DNA from: Strigamia acuminata
Taxonomy: Eukaryota > Arthropoda > Chilopoda > Geophilomorpha > Linotaeniidae
Assembly (NCBI GenBank): GCA_949358305.1
Contig: OX442314.1
Coordinates: 65,047,369 to 65,111,368 of the forward strand
DNA: 64,000 nucleotides
Reading direction: 5' to 3'
The notes under the pieces were generated by a model. That model was not told where the DNA came from, did not search any database, and saw only the letters and a list, made by a program, of their open reading frames with translations. The position numbers were made by a program, and so were the translations under genes. Shown one piece after another: positions 45,380-58,523 of the stretch. Position 1 is the stretch's first letter, and each line of letters opens with the position of its first letter.

Positions 45380-48300
45380 TTAAACCTTAGTAGAAGCCTT
45401 CAATGCAAGTTTTAGCAACATCCAAGCAATGATTTTTGAGAACGGACTTTGGAGCTCATTTGATATCACAGTTGACTTGGCACAAACACCACAAGATAAA
45501 TGTCTCTGAATGTTCAGAAATAGTGTGTAAACCTTACTAGAAGCCTTCAATGCAAGTTTTAGCAACATCCAAGCAATGATTTTGGAGAATAGACTTTTGA
45601 TCTCATCACAGTTGACTTTGCACAAACACCACAAGTCCAATGTCTCAGAATGTTCAGATATAGTGTTTAAACCTTACTAGAAGCCTTTAATGCAAGTTTT
45701 AGCAACATCCAAGCAATGATTTTTGAGAACGGACTTTGGAGCTCATTTGATATCACAGTTGACTTAGCACAAACACCACAAGTCCAATGTCTCTGAATGT
45801 TCAGATATAGTGTTTAAACCTTACTAGAAGCCTTTAATGCAAGTTTTAGCAACATCCAAGCAATGATTTTGGAGAATAGACTTTTGATCTCATCACAGTT
45901 GACTTGGCACAAACACCACAAGATCAATGTCTCTGAATGTTCAGAAATAGTGTGTAAACCTTACTAGAAGCCTTCAATGCAAGTTTTAGCAACATCCAAG
46001 CAATGATTTTGGAGAATAGACTTTTGATCTCATCACAGTTGACTTGGCACAAACACCACAAGTCCAATGTCTCAGAATGTTCAGATATAGTGTTTAAACC
46101 TTACTAGAAACCTTCAATGCAAGTTTTAGCAACATCCTAGCAACGATTTGGGAGAATAGACTTTTGATCTCATCACAGTTGACTTAGCACAAACACCACA
46201 AGACCAATGTCTCTGAATGTTCAGAAATAGTGTTTAAACCTTACTAGAAGCCTTCAATGTAAGTTTTAGCAACATCCAAGCAATGATTTGGGAGAATAGA
46301 CTTTTGATCTCATCACAGTTGACTTAGCACAAACACCACAAGACCAATGTCTCTGAATGTTCAGAAATAGTGTTTAAACCTTACTAGAGGCCTTCAATGC
46401 AAGTTTTAGCAACATCCTAGCAACGATTTGGAAGAATACACTTTTGATCTCATCACAGTTGACTTAGCACAAACACCACAAGATCAATGTCTCTGAATGT
46501 TCAGAAATAGTGTTTAAACCTTAGTAGAAGCCTTCAATGCAAGTTTTAGCAACATCCAAGCAATGATTTTTGAGAACGGACTTTGGAGCTCATTTGATAT
46601 CACAGTTGACTTGGCACAAACACCACAAGATAAATGTCTCTGAATGTTCAGAAATAGTGTGTAAACCTTACTAGAAGCCTTCAATGCAAGTTTTAGCAAC
46701 ATCCAAGCAATGATTTTGGAGAATAGACTTTTGATCTCATCACAGTTGACTTTGCACAAACACCACAAGTCCAATGTCTCAGAATGTTCAGATATAGTGT
46801 TTAAACCTTACTAGAAGCCTTTAATGCAAGTTTTAGCAACATCCAAGCAATGATTTTTGAGAACGGACTTTGGAGCTCATTTGATATCACAGTTGACTTA
46901 GCACAAACACCACAAGTCCAATGTCTCTGAATGTTCAGATATAGTGTTTAAACCTTACTAGAAGCCTTTAATGCAAGTTTTAGCAACATCCAAGCAATGA
47001 TTTTGGAGAATAGACTTTTGATCTCATCACAGTTGACTTGGCACAAACACCACAAGATCAATGTCTCTGAATGTTCAGAAATAGTGTGTAAACCTTACTA
47101 GAAGCCTTCAATGCAAGTTTTAGCAACATCCAAGCAATGATTTTGGAGAATAGACTTTTGATCTCATCACAGTTGACTTGGCACAAACACCACAAGTCCA
47201 ATGTCTCAGAATGTTCAGATATAGTGTTTAAACCTTACTAGAAACCTTCAATGCAAGTTTTAACAACATCCTAGCAACGATTTGGGAGAATAGACTTTTG
47301 ATCTCATCACAGTTGACTTAGCACAAACACCACAAGACCAATGTCTCTGAATGTTCAGAAATAGTGTTTAAACCTTACTAGAAGCCTTCAATGTAAGTTT
47401 TAGCAACATCCAAGCAATGATTTGGGAGAATAGACTTTTGATCTCATCACAGTTGACTTAGCACAAACACCATAAGACCAATGTCTCTGAATGTTCAGAA
47501 ATAGTGTTTAAACCTTACTAGAAGCCTTCAATGCAAGTTTTAGCAACATCCTAGCAACGATTTGGAAGAATACACTTTTGATCTCATCACAGTTGACTTA
47601 GCACAAACACCACAAGATCAATGTCTCTGAATGTTCAGAAATAGTGTTTAAACCTTAGTAGAAGCCTTCAATGCAAGTTTTAGCAACATCCAAGCAATGA
47701 TTTTTGAGAACGGACTTTGGAGCTCATTTGATATCACAGTTGACTTGGCACAAACACCACAAGATAAATGTCTCTGAATGTTCAGAAATAGTGTGTAAAC
47801 CTTACTAGAAGCCTTCAATGCAAGTTTTAGCAACATCCAAGCAATGATTTTGGAGAATAGACTTTTGATCTCATCACAGTTGACTTTGCACAAACACCAC
47901 AAGTCCAATGTCTCAGAATGTTCAGATATAGTGTTTAAACCTTACTAGAAGCCTTTAATGCAAGTTTTAGCAACATCCAAGCAATGATTTTTGAGAACGG
48001 ACTTTGGAGCTCATTTGATATCACAGTTGACTTAGCACAAACACCACAAGTCCAATGTCTCTGAATGTTCAGATATAGTGTTTAAACCTTACTAGAAGCC
48101 TTTAATGCAAGTTTTAGCAACATCCAAGCAATGATTTTGGAGAATAGACTTTTGATCTCATCACAGTTGACTTGGCACAAACACCACAAGATCAATGTCT
48201 CTGAATGTTCAGAAATAGTGTGTAAACCTTACTAGAAGCCTTCAATGCAAGTTTTAGCAACATCCAAGCAATGATTTTGGAGAATAGACTTTTGATCTCA

Positions 48301-48780
48301 TCACAGTTGACTTGGCACAAACACCACAAGTCCAATGTCTCAGAATGTTCAGATATAGTGTTTAAACCTTACTAGAAACCTTCAATGCAAGTTTTAGCAA
48401 CATCTTAGCAACGATTTGGGAGAATAGACTTTTGATCTCATCACAGTTGACTTAGCACAAACACCACAAGACCAATGTCTCTGAATGTTCAGAAATAGTG
48501 TTTAAACCTTACTAGAAGCCTTCAATGTAAGTTTTAGCAACATCCAAGCAATGATTTGGGAGAATAGACTTTTGATCTCATCACAGTTGACTTAGCACAA
48601 ACACCACAAGACCAATGTCTCTGAATGTTCAGAAATAGTGTTTAAACCTTACTAGAAGCCTTCAATGCAAGTTTTAGCAACATCTAAGCAATGATTTGGG
48701 AGAATAGATTTTTGATCTCATTACAGTTGACTTAGCACAAACACCACAAGTTCAATGTCTCAGAATGTTCAGATATAGTG
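45380..48780 (+). repeat. 1134-bp 8-monomer higher-order repeat, about three copies
   Basis: Copies start near 45380, 46514 and 47648. Each includes 'cacaagataaatgtctc', 'gactttgcacaaacacc' and 'ctagaaaccttcaatg' variants at the same offsets. Scattered point differences (for example 'ctagaggcc' at 46386 and 'ttttaacaacatcc' near 47270) mark individual copies. Confidence 0.9.
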
Positions 48781-51700
48781 TTTAAACCTTACTAGAAGCC
48801 TTCAATGCAAGTTTTAGCAACATCCTAGCAACGATTTGGGAGAATAGACTTTTGATCTCATCACAGTTGACTTAGCACAAACACCACAAGATCATTTCTC
48901 TGAATGTTCAGAAATAGTGTTTAAACCTTAGTAGAAGCCTTCAATGCAAGTTTTAGCAACATCCAAGCAATGATTTTTAAGAACGGACTTTGGAGCTTAT
49001 TTGATATCACAGTTGACTTGGCACAAACACCACAAGACCAATGTCTTTGAATGTTCAGAAATAGTGTGTAAACCTTACTAGAAGCCTTCAATGCAAGTTT
49101 TAGCAACATCCAAGCAATGATTTTGGAGAATAGACTTTTGATCTCATCACAGTTGACTTGGCACAAACACCACAAGTCCAATGTCTCAGAATGTTCAGAT
49201 ATAGTGTTTAAACCTTACTAGAAGCCTTTAATGCAAGTTTTAGCAACATCCAAGCAATGATTTTTGAGAACGGACTTTGGAGCTCATTTGATATCACAGT
49301 TGACTTAGCACAAACACCACAAGTCCAATGTCTCTGAATGTTCAGATATAGTGTTTAAACCTTACTAGAAGCCTTTAATGCAAGTTTTAGCAACATCCAA
49401 GCAATGATTTTGGAGAATAGACTTTTGATCTCATCACAGTTGACTTGGCACAAACACCACAAGACCAATGTCTCTGAATGTTCAGAAATAGTGTTTAAAC
49501 CTTACTAGAAGCCTTCAATGTAAGTTTTAGCAACATCCAAGCAATGATTTGGGAGAATAGACTTTTGATCTCATCACAGTTGACTTAGCACAAACACCAC
49601 AAGACCAATGTCTCTGAATGTTTAGATATAGTGTTTAAATCTTACTAGAAGCCTTCAATGCAAGTTTTAGCAACATCCTAGCAACGATTTGGGAGAATAG
49701 ACTTTTGATCTCATCACAGTTGACTTGGCACAAACACCACAAGTCCAATGTCTCTGAATGTTCAGAAATAGTGTGTAAACCTTACTAGAAGCCTTCAATG
49801 CAAGTTTTAGCAACATCCAAGCAATGATTTTGGAGAATAGACTTTTGATCTCATCACAGTTGACTTGGCACAAACACCACAAGTCCAATGTCTCAGAATG
49901 TTCAGATATAGTGTTTAAACCTTACTAGAAGCCTTTAATGCAAGTTTTAGCAACATCCAAGCAATGATTTTTGAGAACGGACTTTGGAGCTCATTTGATA
50001 TCACAGTTGACTTGGCACAAACACCACAAGATAAATGTCTCTGAATGTTCAGAAATAGTGTGTAAACCTTACTAGAAGCCTTCAATGCAAGTTTTAGCAA
50101 CATCCAAGCAATGATTTTGGAGAATAGACTTTTGATCTCATCACAGTTGACTTTGCACAAACACCACAAGTCCAATGTCTCAGAATGTTCAGATATAGTG
50201 TTTAAACCTTACTAGAAGCCTTTAATGCAAGTTTTAGCAACATCCAAGCAATGATTTTTGAGAACGGACTTTGGAGCTCATTTGATATCACAGTTGACTT
50301 AGCACAAACACCACAAGTCCAATGTCTCTGAATGTTCAGATATAGTGTTTAAACCTTACTAGAAGCCTTTAATGCAAGTTTTAGCAACATCCAAGCAATG
50401 ATTTTGGAGAATAGACTTTTGATCTCATCACAGTTGACTTGGCACAAACACCACAAGATCAATGTCTCTGAATGTTCAGAAATAGTGTGTAAACCTTACT
50501 AGAAGCCTTCAATGCAAGTTTTAGCAACATCCAAGCAATGATTTTGGAGAATAGACTTTTGATCTCATCACAGTTGACTTGGCACAAACACCACAAGTCC
50601 AATGTCTCAGAATGTTCAGATATAGTGTTTAAACCTTACTAGAAACCTTCAATGCAAGTTTTAGCAACATCCTAGCAACGATTTGGGAGAATAGACTTTT
50701 GATCTCATCACAGTTGACTTAGCACAAACACCACAAGACCAATGTCTCTGAATGTTCAGAAATAGTGTTTAAACCTTACTAGAAGCCTTCAATGTAAGTT
50801 TTAGCAACATCCAAGCAATGATTTGGGAGAATAGACTTTTGATCTCATCACAGTTGACTTAGCACAAACACCACAAGACCAATGTCTCTGAATGTTCAGA
50901 AATAGTGTTTAAACCTTACTAGAAGCCTTCAATGCAAGTTTTAGCAACATCTAAGCAATGATTTGGGAGAATAGATTTTTGATCTCATTACAGTTGACTT
51001 AGCACAAACACCACAAGTTCAATGTCTCAGAATGTTCAGATATAGTGTTTAAACCTTACTAGAAGCCTTCAATGCAAGTTTTAGCAACATCCTAGCAACG
51101 ATTTGGGAGAATAGACTTTTGATCTCATCACAGTTGACTTAGCACAAACACCACAAGATCATTTCTCTGAATGTTCAGAAATAGTGTTTAAACCTTAGTA
51201 GAAGCCTTCAATGCAAGTTTTAGCAACATCCAAGCAATGATTTTTAAGAACGGACTTTGGAGCTTATTTGATATCACAGTTGACTTGGCACAAACACCAC
51301 AAGACCAATGTCTTTGAATGTTCAGAAATAGTGTGTAAACCTTACTAGAAGCCTTCAATGCAAGTTTTAGCAACATCCAAGCAATGATTTTGGAGAATAG
51401 ACTTTTGATCTCATCACAGTTGACTTGGCACAAACACCACAAGTCCAATGTCTCAGAATGTTCAGATATAGTGTTTAAACCTTACTAGAAGCCTTTAATG
51501 CAAGTTTTAGCAACATCCAAGCAATGATTTTTGAGAACGGACTTTGGAGCTCATTTGATATCACAGTTGACTTAGCACAAACACCACAAGTCCAATGTCT
51601 CTGAATGTTCAGATATAGTGTTTAAACCTTACTAGAAGCCTTTAATGCAAGTTTTAGCAACATCCAAGCAATGATTTTGGAGAATAGACTTTTGATCTCA

Positions 51701-53345
51701 TCACAGTTGACTTGGCACAAACACCACAAGACCAATGTCTCTGAATGTTCAGAAATAGTGTTTAAACCTTACTAGAAGCCTTCAATGTAAGTTTTAGCAA
51801 CATCCAAGCAATGATTTGGGAGAATAGACTTTTGATCTCATCACAGTTGACTTAGCACAAACACCACAAGACCAATGTCTCTGAATGTTTAGATATAGTG
51901 TTTAAATCTTACTAGAAGCCTTCAATGCAAGTTTTAGCAACATCCTAGCAACGATTTGGGAGAATAGACTTTTGATCTCATCACAGTTGACTTGGCACAA
52001 ACACCACAAGTCCAATGTCTCTGAATGTTCAGAAATAGTGTGTAAACCTTACTAGAAGCCTTCAATGCAAGTTTTAGCAACATCCAAGCAATGATTTTGG
52101 AGAATAGACTTTTGATCTCATCACAGTTGACTTGGCACAAACACCACAAGTCCAATGTCTCAGAATGTTCAGATATAGTGTTTAAACCTTACTAGAAGCC
52201 TTTAATGCAAGTTTTAGCAACATCCAAGCAATGATTTTTGAGAACGGACTTTGGAGCTCATTTGATATCACAGTTGACTTGGCACAAACACCACAAGATA
52301 AATGTCTCTGAATGTTCAGAAATAGTGTGTAAACCTTACTAGAAGCCTTCAATGCAAGTTTTAGCAACATCCAAGCAATGATTTTGGAGAATAGACTTTT
52401 GATCTCATCACAGTTGACTTTGCACAAACACCACAAGTCCAATGTCTCAGAATGTTCAGATATAGTGTTTAAACCTTACTAGAAGCCTTTAATGCAAGTT
52501 TTAGCAACATCCAAGCAATGATTTTTGAGAACGGACTTTGGAGCTCATTTGATATCACAGTTGACTTAGCACAAACACCACAAGTCCAATGTCTCTGAAT
52601 GTTCAGATATAGTGTTTAAACCTTACTAGAAGCCTTTAATGCAAGTTTTAGCAACATCCAAGCAATGATTTTGGAGAATAGACTTTTGATCTCATCACAG
52701 TTGACTTGGCACAAACACCACAAGATCAATGTCTCTGAATGTTCAGAAATAGTGTGTAAACCTTACTAGAAGCCTTCAATGCAAGTTTTAGCAACATCCA
52801 AGCAATGATTTTGGAGAATAGACTTTTGATCTCATCACAGTTGACTTGGCACAAACACCACAAGTCCAATGTCTCAGAATGTTCAGATATAGTGTTTAAA
52901 CCTTACTAGAAACCTTCAATGCAAGTTTTAGCAACATCCTAGCAACGATTTGGGAGAATAGACTTTTGATCTCATCACAGTTGACTTAGCACAAACACCA
53001 CAAGACCAATGTCTCTGAATGTTCAGAAATAGTGTTTAAACCTTACTAGAAGCCTTCAATGTAAGTTTTAGCAACATCCAAGCAATGATTTGGGAGAATA
53101 GACTTTTGATCTCATCACAGTTGACTTAGCACAAACACCACAAGACCAATGTCTCTGAATGTTCAGAAATAGTGTTTAAACCTTACTAGAAGCCTTCAAT
53201 GCAAGTTTTAGCAACATCTAAGCAATGATTTGGGAGAATAGATTTTTGATCTCATTACAGTTGACTTAGCACAAACACCACAAGTTCAATGTCTCAGAAT
53301 GTTCAGATATAGTGTTTAAACCTTACTAGAAGCCTTCAATGCAAG
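47700..53345 (+). repeat. 2267-bp 16-monomer higher-order repeat, about 2.5 copies
   Basis: Sequence with period 2267 runs from about 47.7 kb to about 53.3 kb. Diagnostic markers are the 1-bp-deleted 'agatcatttctctg' (48890, 51159), 'tttttaagaacgg' (48973, 51240) and 'tttggagcttatttg' next to it. The last copy skips two monomers before 53350. Confidence 0.85.
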
Positions 53346-53690
53346 TTTTAGCAACATCCAAGCAATGATTTTTAAGAACGGACTTTGGAGCTTATTTGAT
53401 ATCACAGTTGACTTGGCACAAACACCACAAGACCAATGTCTTTGAATGTTTAGAAATAGTGTTTAAACCTTACTAGAAGCCTTCAATGTAAGTTTTAGCA
53501 ACATCCAAGCAATGATTTGGAAGAATAGACTTTTGATCTCATCACAGTTGACTTAGCACAAACACCACAAGACCAATGTCTCTGAATGTTTAGATATAGT
53601 GTTTAAACCTTACTAGAAGCCTTCAATGCAAGTTTTAGCAACATCCTAGCAACGATTTGGGAGAATAGACTTTTGATCTCATCACAGTTG

Positions 53691-55254
53691 TGTTGCAAGA
53701 CAGCGTAGAAATTGTTGTGCCATTTTATTGTCAATATTTTTACCATTTACTTTGAGTTTATTAAAATCTTTAAGTGTTTTAATTTCCTTTGCCTAATTGG
53801 TATTTTTTCACTTTTCAGATTTTTTTTATTGCTTATTAAAGTGTTTTGACTTGATTTTTATTCATACTTTTCAATATTCAGTAATGTTTATGCTTTGTAT
53901 TGATTTCAAATATCTTATTCCGTGCATTTATTGACTTATTCACTTGTTTTATGAGAGTTTGTGTTGATTCCGAACTGTTTTGGTGCAAATTTCGTTACCT
54001 AGCATACAATTGCGATGCTAGTGACGTCATTTTTCAGTTTCCCGTAAAGTTACGGTTCCGCCTTCTAACCTTTTGTTTAGTACTTTTCAAATCACTTGGA
54101 ATTTTATTAAGCATTCGTTTAGACTAATTCAAGCATGCTCTTTCTATCTAGATGCATCAAAACTGCTTTGGAAGTTCCGTTTGATTGGTTTGAACGTTCG
54201 TTTCCGTCTGCCATAAAAGCGCAGCCGGGAATGTTCGTTTGGCCGATAAATTCGTATTTATTCAATCTGTGTATTTTATTCCGATGTTTTGTGAAGAGAA
54301 TTGATAATTATTCTTATAATTTAATCGATACTTTATTGATTATTTACATTTAGTGTTTTTACATTCATTTTACGTGTAGTTTTGCCGCCGATGTTATGTT
54401 CGCCGGACGCCATGTTTGATCCAACACCTTTGTTATGTTCGCCGGTCGCCATGTTTGTCCCAAGCGACGATTACACAATGTAACCGTTATTTTTGTATTT
54501 TATATCACATAATTTGCATTTACTATTACATTGCTTTATTATTCAGTGTGTATTCTTTGATAATTTTGTGCTTTTGTACCGATCGAAATTCAAATGTGAT
54601 CGTTATGTCAATTTCCTGGCCTGTGATTGGCTATCGTCAATCCTTTCTTTCCGAGATCGGTTTATTGCAAATATCTCATTGTTTAACGTGTTTTTGGACA
54701 TTGTTGTGATTAGCTTTTTTGTTCACCGCATTCTTGTGGTCATTTCAATGTATTTCAATGTATTTTTAATGCATTTTTTAGCAAATGCCAACTTTGCCGT
54801 AATCTTGTTTCCTCCGTTACCATGGTAACGGAATCTTTCGTGTATCTGTATTTCGCCGCTATCGGCCTGGCGCGTGCCATATTCGGTACTGCGCATGTGC
54901 GGTTCTCTAAGAACCAATCTAATTGCTGTAATTTCTTCAGTTATTAACCAACCTTTGAATAAATGTGTTGTGTTTTATTAGCTCTTGTTTTAGGCTTATT
55001 TTCAAACACATCCAATGTGTAGTGAGTAGTTTAAAAATTCTCAGGCCAACTTATGTTTCCGCCACCTATTGGATACTTGGTGCAGGTGTTCTCCACATTG
55101 TTCCAGCGGTACAACAATGCCATTTGTTGCGGATTTATTGCTTTCCAGTGCGATTTTCGTACTAGCCACGCCATACGACCTTGGGCGAGCTCAAGTGTCT
55201 TGAATTTGGATACGCATCGCCATTCCTTTCTGTCTGTCTTGTTGACCTGCAACA
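53691..55254 (+). repeat. 5' LTR of BEL-3
   Basis: Homologous to the BEL-1 LTR with two extra bases in homopolymers (near 53805 and 53822). The RFX-type palindrome (54813-54832), CRE and polyadenylation signal are kept. Its partner 3' LTR is not in the window. Confidence 0.93.
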
Positions 55255-56051
55255 CAGATACGAAGCTTTTGGTAGCCGTGACCAGGATTCCGTCTGCAAT
55301 TCGTGAGTTTTTCCAGTGCATCATCAATACGTTTGAAAAAGTGTTTGGTGCGACGGAGGAAAATTACGTTTGTGTTTCGTCACCCATGTCAAGAGTCAAC
55401 GTTCAACGTGACAGAAGTTACGACGGGGACTGCTTTGGCGGCGACAACGAACAAAAGTGTGCATGCAGTTGGAGTTCAAGGTCACAACACTGGATAACAC
55501 AACGCGTCGTGTTGGAAAGCGGATTTGCCCCTGGAATAATTGCATTTTACAGTGTTTTGCCTTATGAAATTGAAATTTTGGAGATTTTGGTTATTAAGGG
55601 GAACTGTATCAAGTGTCTTTATGGGATTTTGGTAGTTGCATTTGTTGGTTTTCGGGAAAATTTCGATAAAGTGTCTATTTTACAACTTTTGAAGTGTTTT
55701 TTCATTGCATGCTTAGTTCTCCATTATAACCGCCATAAGCGGGGGAGATTAGATTTATTTCGAGTAAAACTGACTAGTTTCAAGTTGAATAAGCTGTCAG
55801 TAGAGTCAAAATTTAATGATAGGAGTTATTGGCGTGTTTTGTTGCAAAACAAACCGTCAATTGTTTTCAAAAGAGTTTATTGGCGTGCTTTGTTGCAAAA
55901 CAAACCGTCAATTATTTTCAAACTGTGCAGGGTAATTGTGTCACGTTTTATTTACGTACACAAAAACCGCTCAAATTTTTGGTCATCCTCGATTGGCCAA
56001 ACATTTGATATTCTAAAATTCTCACGTGTCACCAAGGACCGTGAAAATTGA
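55053..56051 (+). CDS. Leader open frame crossing U5, primer site and leader (BEL-3 copy)
   Basis: 332 codons from ATG in U5, the same frame and length as in BEL-2, with a handful of amino-acid differences. It remains open despite indels elsewhere in this LTR. No known domain. The gag ATG follows at 56252. Confidence 0.35.
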   Translation: MFPPPIGYLVQVFSTLFQRYNNAICCGFIAFQCDFRTSHAIRPWASSSVLNLDTHRHSFLSVLLTCNTDTKLLVAVTRIPSAIREFFQCIINTFEKVFGATEENYVCVSSPMSRVNVQRDRSYDGDCFGGDNEQKCACSWSSRSQHWITQRVVLESGFAPGIIAFYSVLPYEIEILEILVIKGNCIKCLYGILVVAFVGFRENFDKVSILQLLKCFFIACLVLHYNRHKRGRLDLFRVKLTSFKLNKLSVESKFNDRSYWRVLLQNKPSIVFKRVYWRALLQNKPSIIFKLCRVIVSRFIYVHKNRSNFWSSSIGQTFDILKFSRVTKDREN

Positions 56052-56251
56052 GTGCTTTTTGGGGGATAAAATAAAAACGTTTATTCTCTTTAAAGTTAAA
56101 ACAAAAACCGTGAATATTGAGATATTTTTGGGGGATAAAATTACAAAGTTTATTCTCTTAAAAATTAAAACAAAGTTGAATTGTCATGCCCGTTTTTATC
56201 TGTTCTTTCCAAATTTCACAGCCGAATTTTTTGTGAGAGAGGACAGAGAAA

Positions 56252-56777
56252 ATGGCGGAACCTACAATGAGAGATCTTCTAACTGAGGATCAAATCGAAG
56301 TGCAGCAACAACGTTGGGAATCGCAAGTCACTGCAATGAATCATTTGTTGTCTATATCGGAGAAGACAGCAGATCCAGGTGAACTGGAAGCGCTGGTGCA
56401 AACTGCGAACCCAAAAGAAACGAGAATAGTCGGTGCGCTGAATGATCTACAGGAATATTCGCACCACGGCTATTATCTAGAATGCATTGACAAGCTTGAG
56501 ACTATGCAAGCAAGAGTGGATCTTCTTCGCACGAGATACGAAATTTCAAAGCGATCACTTCCAACTTTGGGAGGAAGATTAAATACGTCGACAAGCTCAA
56601 ACCAGAATACAACCTTGAACGCGACAGCAACGTTTAGAAAAAATTCGAAGCTGCCCAAACTGGATTCCGTAAAATTCGACGGAGATATTTTGAAGTACAG
56701 AACATTCAAAAGCAACTTCGAGACCTCCGTACACAAGGATCCAGACCTGAGTAACATTGAAAAACTCCAGTATTTAC
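56252..56777 (+). pseudogene. BEL gag, N-terminal fragment (BEL-3)
   Basis: ATG (M-A-E-P-T-M) and about 175 codons of gag, up to K-L-Q-Y-L in the DUF1759-type region. At 56778 the reading frame runs into the LTR of element C, which adds 40 unrelated codons to a stop at 56899. The N-terminus lacks the 4-nt deletion seen in BEL-1. Confidence 0.9.
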
Positions 56778-58523
56778 TGTTGCCAGCAAGCAGTGATTGC
56801 TGCAAGGACTGGCAACTCACGCACCTCGTAATAAACATTCGAGCGATCAAATCTTCGCACAGCACTTTTCACTACTCGACTCGATTGAAACCATTCTGAC
56901 ATCTGATAACGCATATCATGTTTTCTGACTTGGCCATCATTGTCCTCTCCATGTCGACCAAAACTCGAGAACCTGGCTTTTGCTTTAAACATGACTGTTG
57001 GCGGATATTCGGGCTCGAATATCAATCTCGTCTTTCATAAATCAAAGATGGCGCAGATTCGAATCTCGCGCTTGTGTGCAACCGAAAAGAAACACTCGTT
57101 CTTATTTACGAACAAATATAAACCGATGTTTAATCGTTCAAATCAGAACTATAACTGTTTTTACAATGTGTAAACTCGTGTCACGGTCTCTAACAACAAT
57201 AAACGTCAACACGACAGCATTATTAATAAAATAGATAACAATATATCAAAAAGCCAATGTCTCAAAACGGCCTCCGTACAACAAAACAAGAACGGCCGTT
57301 GAGAGTTCAAATTACACCAAAAAACTTATCTTTAATATCGAAAATCGAGCATATAAATAACTCAAACCCTAATGATTATTTAATACAGCGAAAATGAAAT
57401 GAAAGAAGGTGCAAACCTTCAAAATTAAAACCTCAACGAACATTGAATGGAAATCTCGAAAACCCGAAAACTGCTACATTTCGCCACGAGACGTCGCCTA
57501 ATCAATGTCAACGAAAACTTAATCTAATCAATCGTAATTCTCGCATCCCGAACATGGCCACTGTCTTAATACGAATAAAGAACCCAAATAATGCATCCTC
57601 GACACTCGTTGTGCGCATTTAATAAATCCCTTGCATTGCACGGAATTAAATTCCCATCGCCCGCACTAAACCCAATGCTATTCGCGGGCGAGTTATAAAA
57701 CCCGAACTCGACCGAATAGATGCACGATGCGCCAAATCACGTGACACCCGACCAAACGATTGAATCTTATCCGAAACACAAAACAACGAAAAAATAACCA
57801 ACTAATCAATTCGAAATCGCATTAAATCACACAATAAAAACTTAAGTCGAACAAATCTTATTCTGAATCAAATTAAATCTCAATCGAAAACGAGGCTCGT
57901 TGTACCAACTGTCTTCTAATGGCGGATCTAGCCGATCAACGCTCCTTGGTGAGCAACGAAGCTTCGCCTCGGCCCAACGCCGAATCATCGGACTTTAATC
58001 CACGGTAAATTACAACTAAAGCTATTTATTTAATCACCGGAGTGGTTTCTAAACTAATGTATTCAAATCTACAGCTTCAAAACAACATCTTTCCGAGTGC
58101 ACTTCGACCAGACCAAACCGCTCGATAATCAACAACGACTTCGCTTTTCGCTTTGAAACCCATCCTCGCCGTTATCGCCTTTAATTAGCGACCCAATGCC
58201 TGCCTGTACCGTGTCAGATAAGTTCTTGAAAATTATTCAAACTAACCGGAACCGAAATTAAAAACCTTAACTTTTCCTTTGTAGATAAATCCGATGCCCG
58301 AACTTAACACAAGATGGCGGACTGCGCTCACCTCTCATTTCCAATGTTGCGAACTCTTCGAGAAATTGAGACTTTCAAAGAAACGAAATGACCGAAACGA
58401 TTCAGCAAACCCCGACAACTTACAAGGTAAACATTCCACGAATGGTAATTCGAATCATGCAGATGAACCAAAGTTTCTTTCTCTTTTCTGAATATTAATT
58501 TTGTTGCGTATCTGCTCGCAACA
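56778..58523 (-). repeat. Element C LTR, left copy (3' LTR)
   Basis: 1746 bp starting TGTTGCCAGCAAG and ending CTCGCAACA on the + strand. Its first 590 bp match 63411-64000 with no difference noticed. It contains a CACGTG box near 57738 and, on the + strand, exon-like units between 57919 and 58426. Confidence 0.9.
57919..58426 (+). other. Exon-like units antisense to element C, opening M-A-D-L
   Basis: ATG at 57919 opens M-A-D-L-A-D-Q and stays open 86 nt to a donor CACG|GTAAAT at 58005. An acceptor ATCTACAG ends at 58074, and joining there continues the frame for about 26 more codons. A second unit ends at CAG|ATAAGT (58218), the same non-GT donor form as in element B. The next acceptor is TTTCCTTTGTAG (58284), and a donor AAG|GTAAAC follows at 58427. 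Introns would be 70 and 67 nt. The start matches the M-A-D-L start in element B. No function is assigned. Confidence 0.45.

Larger units (their letters stand above)
40815..53690 (+). repeat. Satellite DNA block 4 with higher-order repeat organisation
   Basis: 12.9 kb, about 91 monomers, all in one orientation. Spacing of variant-specific words shows larger periods: 45380, 46514 and 47648 are 1134 bp apart, equal to six 140-bp plus two 147-bp monomers. 47648/49915, 48921/51188, 49667/51934 and 49915/52182 are 2267 bp apart, equal to twelve type A plus four type B monomers minus a diagnostic 1-bp deletion ('agatcatttctctg' at 48890 and 51159). 43826/45380 are 1554 bp apart (11 monomers). Within higher-order copies identity is near complete, while neighbouring monomers differ. 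Antisense frames of 73-86 codons here are by-products of the repeats. The block ends at 'cacagttg', where BEL-3 is inserted. Confidence 0.95.
53691..56777 (+). mobile_element. BEL-3: 5' part of a BEL/Pao element, interrupted in gag by element C
   Basis: 5' LTR 53691-55254 (1564 bp, TGTTGC...GCAACA), primer site 55270-55291, leader, and gag up to 56777, where the LTR of element C begins. It is inserted after 'cacagttg' of a monomer, a different position from BEL-1 and BEL-2. It shares private variants with BEL-2 rather than BEL-1 (for example 'tttcgttacctagcatac'), and also has its own changes. The remainder may continue beyond the right edge of the window, past element C. Confidence 0.93.

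Noticed and set aside
42125-52442. Recurring antisense frames of 73-86 codons in the satellite (M-D-L-W-C-L-C...)
   Set aside because: They arise wherever a 147-bp monomer (a multiple of three) joins 140-bp monomers in a favourable phase. The 140-bp unit shifts frame each time, so the frame always breaks. Repetition reflects the higher-order repeat, not a gene family.
40815-53690. CENP-B box in the satellite monomer
   Set aside because: No match to the TTCG....A..CGGG pattern was found in the common monomer types.
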